DNA of 5,744 nucleotides, from the NCBI GenBank assembly GCA_047921075.1, contig JBLRWS010000103.1:1-5744 (forward strand), in the 5' to 3' direction. Position numbers and translations under genes: made by a program. Source of the stretch: JBLRWS01 sp047921075. GTDB taxonomy: Bacteria > Bacteroidota > Rhodothermia > Balneolales > Balneolaceae. Below, piece by piece: positions 1-5,711 of this stretch. Position 1 is the stretch's first letter. Each line of letters starts with the position of its first letter. The notes under the pieces were generated by a model. It ran no database searches. It saw only the letters and a program-made list of their open reading frames with translations, and was not told where the DNA came from.

Positions 1-1
1 C

Positions 2-172
2 GAACTGTCTCAGATCGAGAAGGAGAGCAAGAAGGCGGCAAGCAAACCGGCCAAAACGAAGCCGGCAAAAGATGTTGAGACGGGGACACCGACCCTCGGC
101 GAAGTATCCGGGCTTGCTGAAAAACTGGCTGCAAAAGAGAAAGAAGACAAAGAGAACGGCGACAAGGAGTAA
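2..172 (+). CDS. C-terminal end of an unidentified protein (5' truncated)
   Basis: An open frame enters from the left edge and ends at TAA 170-172, giving the last 56 residues of a protein. The tail is low-complexity and highly charged, rich in Lys, Ala and Glu, with a KPAKTKPAK stretch near the middle and a KEKEDKENGDKE end. It looks like a disordered, hydrophilic C-terminal extension rather than a folded domain, so the family cannot be named. The reading frame is supported by the strong intrinsic terminator that starts 33 bases after the stop, as expected for the last gene of a transcription unit. No start, catalytic motif or membrane segment is visible. Confidence that it is coding is fairly good; the function is unknown. 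Confidence 0.65.
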   Translation, partial: ELSQIEKESKKAASKPAKTKPAKDVETGTPTLGEVSGLAEKLAAKEKEDKENGDKE

Positions 173-204
173 ACAGCGCGTCACTCTCTTTTAAAAGTTC
201 AACG

Positions 205-237
205 AAAGCCTCCATCCACCGGATGGGGGCTTTTTTT
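205..237 (+). terminator. Rho-independent terminator of the left-edge gene
   Basis: A 13-bp stem (205-217 with 221-233) contains one G-U pair and closes a 3-base ACC loop. The 3' arm runs into seven T (231-237). It sits 33 bases after the stop at 172 and ends the upstream transcription unit before the nuclease gene. The A-rich 5' flank could also let it work weakly in the reverse direction, but no minus-strand gene needs it here. Confidence 0.92.
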
Positions 238-304
238 GTGGAAAAAATCTTTCGTACTTAAACCTACGTTACGGCCTTTTCGCCACTTCCGTTTTTCAGA
301 ACGG

Positions 305-332
305 TTGTTCGGTATGAACGTGGATTTATTTG
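305..332 (+). promoter_or_regulatory. Candidate Bacteroidota-type promoter for the S1/P1 nuclease gene
   Basis: TTG at 305-307 is followed 17 bases later by TTTATTTG at 325-332, one mismatch from the Bacteroidota -7 consensus TAnnTTTG. The spacing is within the 17-23 range reported for flavobacterial promoters. It would give a leader of roughly 35 bases before the ATG at 374. This is only a pattern match in a short AT-rich region, so the call is tentative. Confidence 0.3.
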
Positions 333-373
333 TACCTTTTATGTTCACATTCAACACAGATCGCATTTGAATC

Positions 374-1159
374 ATGACCTCATTCAAGCTTCCCTTTTTA
401 TTTTTTATCGCGGCGTTTCTTTTTCCTTCAGAAGGAGATCGCTGGGGGCAAATTGGCCACTACGTGACCGGGCATATTGCTGAACAACACATTACCGAAA
501 CAACGGCACAAGAAATTCGACGGGTGATTGGCCACGAAACACTGGCATCGGCTTCCGTCTGGATGGATGATATCCGGTCTGATTCTCACTACGATTACAC
601 CGGCACCTGGCATTGGGTTACCATTCCGGATGGGATGACTTACCAAGAGTCGGAAAAAAATCCGGATGGCGATATTGTCTGGGCATTAGAAACGCTCATT
701 GCCGAGCTGAAAGAGGGAGGCCTTACGGCAAAAGAAGAGCACGATAAGCTGAAAATGGTGATTCATATGGTTGGGGATATCCATCAGCCGCTGCATGTTG
801 GAACAGGAGAGGATGCCGGCGGAAACCGGGTTCAGGTGCAATGGATGGGAGACCGTTCCAATCTGCATCGTGTATGGGATAGTGATATGATTAACTCCCG
901 GCAGATGAGTTACACCGAGATTGCCCTCAATATTGATCACATCGATGAAGAAACCGTTCGCCGGTGGCAATCGGCTACGGTTCGCGATTGGGCGCACGAA
1001 TCGATGACCCATCGGGACGCTGTGTATGGAATTCCTGAAAACGGCCGGTTAAGCTATCCGTACCGATATGAGAATTATCACATTGTTGAAGAGCGGCTGG
1101 TTCAAGCCGGTATCCGCCTTGCCGGTGTGCTTAACGATATTTACGACAGCGCCCGCTAA
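374..1159 (+). CDS. S1/P1-family zinc nuclease, exported
   Basis: This is a 261-residue protein of the S1/P1 nuclease family, tri-zinc phosphodiesterases that cut single-stranded DNA or RNA and remove 3'-phosphates. Nine residues match the P1 nuclease ligands in order and spacing: Trp24, His29 (WGQIGH), Asp65 (SVWMDD), His80 (WHW), His131, Asp135 and His141 (IHMVGDIHQPLH), and His165 and Asp169 (LHRVWDSD). The length is normal for the bacterial family. Residues 6-17 are a hydrophobic segment typical of a signal peptide, so it should act in the periplasm or outside the cell. In this family Trp24 must become the mature N-terminus because its free amine binds zinc; here the residues before it are Gly-Asp-Arg, an odd cleavage site. 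The ATG at 374 is chosen because it directly precedes the signal segment; no clear Shine-Dalgarno is present. Its stop lies one base from the stop of the convergent macro-domain gene. The family call is secure; substrate preference is not known. Confidence 0.95.
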   Translation: MTSFKLPFLFFIAAFLFPSEGDRWGQIGHYVTGHIAEQHITETTAQEIRRVIGHETLASASVWMDDIRSDSHYDYTGTWHWVTIPDGMTYQESEKNPDGDIVWALETLIAELKEGGLTAKEEHDKLKMVIHMVGDIHQPLHVGTGEDAGGNRVQVQWMGDRSNLHRVWDSDMINSRQMSYTEIALNIDHIDEETVRRWQSATVRDWAHESMTHRDAVYGIPENGRLSYPYRYENYHIVEERLVQAGIRLAGVLNDIYDSAR

Positions 1160-1160
1160 G

Positions 1161-1634
1161 TTATACGGCTGCGTTTAATCGATCACTCAGATTTTGTCGG
1201 TAGAAGTTGTAATCGTCGGAACTGAAGAGAACAAACCGCAGGGTGATTCCTTTTGCCATAGGCTTGAGTGACTCGAGCACGGCATCGAGGGCTACATCGG
1301 TTGCTTCTGCGATCGGGTAACCAAACGCTCCGGTTGAGATGGCCGGAAAGGCAACGGATTCAATGGCGTGCTCCTCTACAAGCTGTAATGCGTTTTGATA
1401 ACAGCTGGCCAGCAACTCATCAGCCGGCTCATCCCGCCCATATACAGGCCCCAAACAGTGAATGACGTACTGGTTGGGCAGCCCCGGCGCTTCGGTTATC
1501 ACCGCCTCACCGGGCTTGATGGGGGCTAACGGCCGGGTAAGCCGCGTCAGATCCGGATCTCCCTTTCGATGAATGGCTCCGGCAACACCTCCTCCAATTT
1601 GCAGCTGTGCGTTTGCTGCGTTGACAATGGCCTG
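1161..1634 (-). CDS. Macro-domain protein, ADP-ribose-related hydrolase (N-terminus lost in assembly gap)
   Basis: The visible 157 residues form most of a macro domain similar to YmdB/MacroD proteins, which bind ADP-ribose and hydrolyse O-acetyl-ADP-ribose or ADP-ribosyl groups on proteins. Seen in order are AIVNAAN (the ribose-contacting Asn loop), GGGVAGAIH (the diphosphate loop), YVIHCLGPVYG, AFPAISTGAFGYP, and a C-terminal FVLFSSDDYNFYRQNL helix region. The C-terminus appears complete. Compared with YmdB, about 19 N-terminal residues are missing, including the GDIT adenine-binding segment, and must lie in the 100-N run. A TTG codon at 1766 in the same nominal frame is not a credible start, because the frame across a placeholder gap means nothing. 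In YmdB-type enzymes the catalytic Asp follows Val in GGGVDG; here that residue is Ala (codon 1581-1583), as in some Af1521-like macro proteins, so catalytic class is uncertain. It is probably cytosolic and convergent with the nuclease gene. Confidence 0.88.
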   Translation of the reverse strand, partial: QAIVNAANAQLQIGGGVAGAIHRKGDPDLTRLTRPLAPIKPGEAVITEAPGLPNQYVIHCLGPVYGRDEPADELLASCYQNALQLVEEHAIESVAFPAISTGAFGYPIAEATDVALDAVLESLKPMAKGITLRFVLFSSDDYNFYRQNLSDRLNAAV

Positions 1635-1734
1635 NNNNNNNNNNNNNNNNNNNNNNNNNNNNNNNNNNNNNNNNNNNNNNNNNNNNNNNNNNNNNNNNNN
1701 NNNNNNNNNNNNNNNNNNNNNNNNNNNNNNNNNN
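1635..1734. other. Assembly gap (100 N)
   Basis: There are exactly 100 consecutive N, the usual placeholder for a scaffold join of unknown size. The true missing length could be much shorter or longer. It removes the start of the macro-domain gene and possibly its promoter or further genes, so frames and distances across it cannot be trusted. Confidence 0.97.
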
Positions 1735-1806
1735 AACAAAATTTCCCGCACAAAATCAGAGAACAAAGTGTCATGAGAAAAGTTCTTTTCAGGAGAAATA
1801 TAAATT

Positions 1807-1820
1807 TGGTAGCGCTTTTA
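1807..1820 (+). promoter_or_regulatory. LacI/CcpA-type operator-like site, copy 1
   Basis: TGGTAGCGCTTTTA contains the palindromic core AGCGCT with TGG on the left flank. It matches the general layout of LacI-family operators, including the Gram-positive cre consensus TGNAAGCGNTNNCA, at all but two fixed positions. It shares 12 identical bases with copy 2. The regulator and regulated gene are not identified. Confidence 0.4.
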
Positions 1821-1886
1821 CCCATCTTTTGATGATTATTTTATCTGACTATTTGTCTAATTAAGTGTTTTTTGATCACCAAAGTA

Positions 1887-1900
1887 TGGTAGCGCTTTGC
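1887..1900 (+). promoter_or_regulatory. LacI/CcpA-type operator-like site, copy 2
   Basis: TGGTAGCGCTTTGC repeats the first 12 bases of copy 1 exactly, 80 bases downstream and in the same orientation. The right half is less palindromic than in a classical operator. A TGATCA palindrome lies just upstream (1873-1878). Confidence 0.4.
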
Positions 1901-2000
1901 ACAGTTTTAAAACAATGGAAGGGCTTTTCCAATCATTCAGGCAGTACTAAAAAAAATCGACCAGAAACGTGTGTTAAGAGAATATTAAGGAGATGTGAAT

Positions 2001-2014
2001 TGGTAGCGATTTCA
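2001..2014 (+). promoter_or_regulatory. LacI/CcpA-type operator-like site, copy 3
   Basis: TGGTAGCGATTTCA lies 114 bases downstream of copy 2 in the same orientation. It differs from the other copies by C to A in the core, but it matches the cre consensus at every fixed position except one. It lies about 80 bases upstream of the candidate promoter and 159 bases before the start of the small exported protein. Confidence 0.4.
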
Positions 2015-2080
2015 TGGAGAATAGGTTGTAAAAATGACAGTAAGTATGACACATAGATGAAAAAAACCGTGGTTTCTGCA

Positions 2081-2112
2081 TTGCCCTTTGCTTCCGCAGG
2101 TCGGTACCTTGT
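2081..2112 (+). promoter_or_regulatory. Candidate promoter for the small exported protein gene
   Basis: TTG at 2081-2083 and TACCTTGT at 2105-2112 resemble the Bacteroidota -33 TTG and -7 TAnnTTTG elements, with a 21-base spacer and two mismatches in the -7 box. A start near 2118 would leave a leader of about 40 A-rich bases before the ATG at 2160. This is a tentative pattern match. Confidence 0.28.
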
Positions 2113-2159
2113 GAGTGACGTTGAAAAAGATCAACTCAACCAACAAAAAACAGATACTT

Positions 2160-2612
2160 ATGAAAGCAGTAAACATCATTCTACTTACATTTGCATTGAG
2201 CTTTGCATCCTTAAACGGAGCAGAAGCGTCTGATCGTGAATTTCAGGAGATCACCATCACAACAAGCGATTCACTGAAAATGCTGCAGCGTTTTGAAACC
2301 GGGTTTCTGAACGGGATACGTTCAGACGTATCCGGGATTGTGGAAGCAGCCATTTTTAATGCGCTTGCCGTAAAAATTAACAATCCGGCGTATTCGTCAG
2401 ACGTTGTCGTTCGCGAATTGAATCGGATCGCTACGGAAACCGACAACCACAAATTACGATACAAAGCCTTTCTGGCATTCACCTATTATACCAGTCAGGA
2501 TCAGTTTCAGTCACCTGAACAGATGGCTGAATTGATTGACAGCAGAGATCAGAATCGGGTATTTATGTACCTTCAAAACGAAGTTCAGTCGGGGCTGTTA
2601 ACCTCTAACTGA
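2160..2612 (+). CDS. Small exported protein of unknown function, helical repeat-like
   Basis: This is a 150-residue protein. The start is placed at ATG 2160 because it directly precedes a textbook signal peptide: MKAVN, a hydrophobic stretch over residues 5-18 and an Ala-Glu-Ala cleavage motif ending near residue 23. A GTG at 2115 would add 15 Lys- and Asn-rich residues before the signal and is less likely. No Shine-Dalgarno is visible; the leader is A-rich. The mature part (about 127 residues) looks all-helical, with amphipathic segments such as SGIVEAAIFNALAVKI, SDVVVRELNRIATET and LRYKAFLAFTYYTS. Their rhythm resembles short HEAT-like helical pairs and suggests a periplasmic binding or scaffold role. 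There are no catalytic motifs or cysteines in the mature part, and the family is not recognised. It is monocistronic, with its own terminator 32 bases downstream. Confidence 0.82.
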   Translation: MKAVNIILLTFALSFASLNGAEASDREFQEITITTSDSLKMLQRFETGFLNGIRSDVSGIVEAAIFNALAVKINNPAYSSDVVVRELNRIATETDNHKLRYKAFLAFTYYTSQDQFQSPEQMAELIDSRDQNRVFMYLQNEVQSGLLTSN

Positions 2613-2644
2613 TACGGATCAACCGTAGATAGTGAAATTGAAAG

Positions 2645-2677
2645 CCGGCATCTCAGCAATGAGGTGCCGGTTTTTTT
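2645..2677 (+). terminator. Rho-independent terminator of the small exported protein gene
   Basis: A 10-bp GC-rich stem (2645-2654 with 2661-2670, one U-G pair) has a 6-base AGCAAT loop and is followed by seven T (2671-2677). It begins 32 bases after the stop at 2612. It separates this gene from clpB, which must therefore have its own promoter. Confidence 0.93.
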
Positions 2678-3022
2678 ATGGATCTTTTTTTAAAGAGAGA
2701 GCGTTGCAAAACGGTTGGCAACCATCACCCTGCATTTGGAAACGCGACTCTCCTTGTCGGGATCTGTTCTTGATTTATGTTAGCTGTATAAGCGTCTGTG
2801 CCCAGGCCAAAAAAAGGAGAGAGTACAAGGGTCGGGTATGGGGCTATCTGCCAAACTCCTCCCAACGTTCACCATTTTGTCACCTCTCTGCCAACTCGCT
2901 CGCCGTTTTTACAGGGTGGATGGCTGCCTGAAACCCATTCTGCAAATCCGTCAGCAATACAAATTGGGGGAATGGTTTTCGCTTATCTTACTATCAAAAA
3001 CAAACTGTTATTTGGAGCAATC
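2678..3022. other. Leader region of clpB, no gene recognised
   Basis: About 345 bases lie between the terminator and the ClpB start. The frame of clpB stays open back to a TAA at 2789-2791, but the 75 extra residues from GTG 2798 do not look like a Clp N-terminus, so this is treated as untranslated. I see no CIRCE inverted repeat, no HspR-type inverted repeat and no CtsR heptamer repeat. A weak sigma70-like pair (TTGTCG 2754-2759, TATGTT 2776-2781, 16-base spacer) is the best promoter candidate but is not convincing. Imperfect direct repeats beginning TCTGCCAA lie at 2847 and 2887. Confidence 0.5.
3014..3017 (+). promoter_or_regulatory. Ribosome binding site deciding the clpB start
   Basis: GGAG is placed five bases before ATG 3023. 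It supports this ATG over the in-frame upstream GTG 2798, and the protein from 3023 begins exactly where other ClpB proteins do (MNLNKFT). Confidence 0.7.
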
Positions 3023-5659
3023 ATGAACTTGAACAAATTTACAATCAAAGCTCAGGAGGCGGTACAGGCAGCGTTAGAACTGGCGCAAAACCAGAATCAT
3101 CAGGCGGTAGAACCGGCGCATCTTCTATCTGCATTTTTGAGTGACAACGAAAGTATTGTACCGGGAATGCTGAAGAAAATTGGCGTGCCGGTGCAGGCCG
3201 TGAAAGAGGAGCTCGCCTCTATTTTGAAATCGTACCCGGTGGTGAAAGGGGCCTCGGTTTCGGGGCAGTACTTGTCGGAGGCGACCAAGTCGGCATTTGA
3301 TACGGCGCAAACCAAAGCGGATGAACTGGGTGATGAATACATCAGCTCGGAGCATCTGTTGCTGGCAATGGCAGGAATCGGCAAGGATGCCGGCGAGCTG
3401 CTCAAAAAGCACGGTGTGAGCGAAAAGGCGATTTTGCGTGTGTTGAAAGAGGTGCGGGGATCACAATCCGTTGACGATCCCAATGCCGAAAGCCGTTATC
3501 AGGCGTTGAAAAAATATGCACGCGACCTCAATGAGCTGGCCGAGAAGAATAAACTGGATCCCGTTATCGGGCGCGATCAGGAGATCCGCCGCGTGATGCA
3601 AATCTTATCCCGCCGCACGAAAAATAATCCCGTTCTGATTGGCGAGCCCGGGGTGGGTAAAACCGCCATCGCCGAAGGACTGGCCCTTCGTATTGTGCGT
3701 GGGGATGTGCCGGAGGGGCTCAAAACAAAACGAATTATCGCCCTGGATATGGGTGCGTTGGTGGCGGGTACCAAATTCCGCGGAGAGTTTGAGGAGCGCC
3801 TGAAAGCGGTGGTGAAAGAGGTGATGGATTCCGACGGCGAACTAATTCTCTTTATTGACGAAATTCATACACTGGTGGGCGCGGGCGCCACCGAGGGATC
3901 GATGGATGCGGCTAATATTCTGAAGCCGTCGCTTGCGCGCGGAGAACTGCACGCCATCGGTGCCACCACACTTACCGAATACCGAAAGTACATCGAAAAA
4001 GACAAAGCACTGGAGCGGCGCCTGCAAACCGTATTTGTAGGAGAGCCGAGTGTGGAGGATACCGTATCCATCCTGCGCGGGCTGCAAGAGCGATACGAGG
4101 TGCACCACGGTGTGCGCATTACCGATGCGGCCATTGTGGCAGCGGCCGAACTTTCGCACCGATACATCTCGGATCGGTTTTTGCCTGATAAGGCGATCGA
4201 CCTGATTGACGAGGCGGCCTCACGGCTGCGATTGCAGATCGATTCGATGCCGGAGGAGCTCGATAGCATCGAACGGCAAATTCGTCAGCTCGAAATTGAG
4301 CGCGAAGCCCTGAAGCGCGAAAAAGACGAAGCTAAACTCAAAGAAAACGAGAAAAATCTGGCCAACCTGGAAGAGAAGCGATCGTCGATGCGGGCGCAGT
4401 GGGATCTTGAGAAAGGGTTGATCCAAAAAACACGCGAGTTGAAGCAAGCCGTAGAAACCGCGCGTAACGAAGCCGACAAAGCGGAGCGGGCCGGTAACTA
4501 CGAGAAAGTAGCTGAGCTGCGCTACGGCACCATCACACAGCTTGAAAACGATCTGACGGAGACCAAGACGAAACTGGATGAGGTGCAGGAGGGACGCTCT
4601 CTGCTAAAAGAACAGGTCGAAACGGAGGAGATTGCCGATATCGTATCGCGTTGGACCGGCATTCCCGTCAAGAAAATGCTTACGGGAGAGCGGCAAAAAC
4701 TGCTTCTTCTCGAAGAGGAGCTGCACAAACGGGTGATTGGCCAGGATCAGGCCATTGAGGCGGTATCCGACGCGGTGCGGCGTGCCCGGGCCGGTTTGCA
4801 GGATCAGGAGCGGCCGATCGGGTCGTTCATGTTTTTGGGCTCCACCGGTGTGGGTAAAACCGAGCTCGCCCGCTCACTGGCCGATTTTCTGTTTAATGAC
4901 GAAAATGCCATGATTCGTATCGATATGAGCGAGTATATGGAGAAACACAGCGTGAGCCGTTTAATCGGAGCGCCACCCGGATATGTCGGCTACGATGAGG
5001 GCGGCCAGCTTACCGAGGCGGTACGGCGAAAACCGTACAGCGTGGTGTTGTTGGATGAGATCGAGAAAGCGCATCCCGATGCATTCAATATTCTGCTGCA
5101 AGTGCTTGATGATGGACGCCTGACCGACAACAAAGGGGTGACGGTCGATTTTTCCAACACGATCGTGATCATGACCAGCAACATCGGTTCGCATCTTATT
5201 TCGGAGCAGATCGGGAAGAGCGGAGGCGGGATGGATGAAGCCACCTATGCGCAGTTGCAGGATCAACTCATGGAGCAGTTGCGCAAGACGATACGTCCTG
5301 AGTTTCTGAATCGCATTGATGATGTGGTCATCTTCCATCCGCTGGATGAGTCGCACATCCGCAGTATTGTGGACATTCAGCTGAAACGACTCGACAAACG
5401 CCTGAATGCAAACAATGTAACACTAACGGTTGGCGACGCAGCGAAAGACTGGCTGGCCAAACGCGGTTTCGATCCGGTGTACGGTGCCCGACCGCTGAAG
5501 CGAACCATTCAGACCCAAATTGTGAACCGGCTCGCCAAACAGCTGATCAGGCGGGAAGACGACAGCCGGCACGTTCACTATGAGGCTACCGTAAGTAGTG
5601 ATGGCGAGCGGATTGATTTTGCCGAGGTGTATGATGATGTCGAGGCGTGGGCGGATTAA
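3023..5659 (+). CDS. clpB: ATP-dependent protein disaggregase ClpB (Hsp100)
   Basis: This 878-residue protein is a full-length ClpB, the cytosolic hexameric AAA+ chaperone that threads aggregated proteins through its pore and works with DnaK/DnaJ/GrpE after heat stress. The N-terminal Clp_N double repeat spans about residues 1-145. The first AAA+ domain has Walker A GEPGVGKT (207-214), Walker B with Asp279-Glu280, pore loop KFRG with Phe252 where E. coli has Tyr, and arginine fingers Arg332-Arg333. A long charged coiled-coil middle domain covers about 406-535; its presence and length distinguish ClpB from ClpA and ClpC. The second AAA+ domain has Walker A GSTGVGKT (606-613), pore loop GYVGY (Tyr654), Walker B Asp678-Glu679, arginine finger Arg764 and sensor-2 GAR (Arg823). 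There is no ClpP-binding IGF/IGL loop, as expected for a non-proteolytic unloader. The frame is uninterrupted. The gene stands alone, with a terminator upstream and no recognised heat-shock operator in its leader. Confidence 0.98.
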   Translation: MNLNKFTIKAQEAVQAALELAQNQNHQAVEPAHLLSAFLSDNESIVPGMLKKIGVPVQAVKEELASILKSYPVVKGASVSGQYLSEATKSAFDTAQTKADELGDEYISSEHLLLAMAGIGKDAGELLKKHGVSEKAILRVLKEVRGSQSVDDPNAESRYQALKKYARDLNELAEKNKLDPVIGRDQEIRRVMQILSRRTKNNPVLIGEPGVGKTAIAEGLALRIVRGDVPEGLKTKRIIALDMGALVAGTKFRGEFEERLKAVVKEVMDSDGELILFIDEIHTLVGAGATEGSMDAANILKPSLARGELHAIGATTLTEYRKYIEKDKALERRLQTVFVGEPSVEDTVSILRGLQERYEVHHGVRITDAAIVAAAELSHRYISDRFLPDKAIDLIDEAASRLRLQIDSMPEELDSIERQIRQLEIEREALKREKDEAKLKENEKNLANLEEKRSSMRAQWDLEKGLIQKTRELKQAVETARNEADKAERAGNYEKVAELRYGTITQLENDLTETKTKLDEVQEGRSLLKEQVETEEIADIVSRWTGIPVKKMLTGERQKLLLLEEELHKRVIGQDQAIEAVSDAVRRARAGLQDQERPIGSFMFLGSTGVGKTELARSLADFLFNDENAMIRIDMSEYMEKHSVSRLIGAPPGYVGYDEGGQLTEAVRRKPYSVVLLDEIEKAHPDAFNILLQVLDDGRLTDNKGVTVDFSNTIVIMTSNIGSHLISEQIGKSGGGMDEATYAQLQDQLMEQLRKTIRPEFLNRIDDVVIFHPLDESHIRSIVDIQLKRLDKRLNANNVTLTVGDAAKDWLAKRGFDPVYGARPLKRTIQTQIVNRLAKQLIRREDDSRHVHYEATVSSDGERIDFAEVYDDVEAWAD

Positions 5660-5711
5660 GCTGCTTGCGAATAGGTATAAAAAAATGGTTCTATGTTGAT
5701 TCGTGTGGGTA

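Larger units (their letters stand above)
1735..2159. other. AT-rich non-coding region with repeated operator-like sites
   Basis: These 425 bases lie between the assembly gap and the small exported protein. They are visibly more AT-rich than the flanking genes and hold no convincing large gene. They contain three copies of a TGGTAGCG element (1807, 1887, 2001), a short inverted repeat GAAAAG-TT-CTTTTC at 1777-1790, and a candidate promoter at 2081-2112. A minus-strand frame starting with ATG at 1825 or 1774 encodes a basic and then hydrophobic N-terminus (TFLMTLCSLILCG) and runs into the gap. It could be the start of an exported protein cut by the gap, but there is no further support. A plus-strand 63-codon frame from GTG 1865 has no coding character. 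Confidence 0.6.

Noticed and set aside
199..387. 62-codon minus-strand frame between terminator and nuclease
   Set aside because: It runs through the terminator hairpin and into the nuclease start, with no recognisable protein features.
1865..2056. 63-codon plus-strand frame in the AT-rich region
   Set aside because: It has a GTG start without ribosome binding site, irregular composition, and overlaps two operator-like repeats. It is more likely chance.
1735..2160. CRISPR array suggested by repeated TGGTAGCG elements
   Set aside because: The shared unit is only about 12 bases, spacings are unequal (80 and 114) and there are three copies; operator-like sites fit better.
2748..2821. 8-bp inverted repeat CTCTCCTT / AAGGAGAG in the clpB leader
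   Set aside because: Arms are 58 bases apart with no extension of pairing; expected by chance in this length.
2847..2904. Imperfect direct repeats starting TCTGCCAA, 40 bases apart, in the clpB leader
   Set aside because: Only 8 bases match exactly before gaps are needed and there are just two copies; too weak to call a repeat or operator.
2632..2931. 99-codon plus-strand frame after the small exported protein
   Set aside because: It starts at a TTG-like region, runs straight through the intrinsic terminator at 2645-2677 and has no coherent protein character.
2798..3022. Extended ClpB start at GTG 2798 (75 extra residues)
   Set aside because: The extension has no Clp-like sequence, whereas ATG 3023 has a GGAG five bases upstream and begins with the conserved MNLNKFT of ClpB.
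3100..5356. Several minus-strand frames of 64-134 codons within clpB
   Set aside because: They are shadows of the clpB coding frame; the plus frame is fully explained by ClpB domains.
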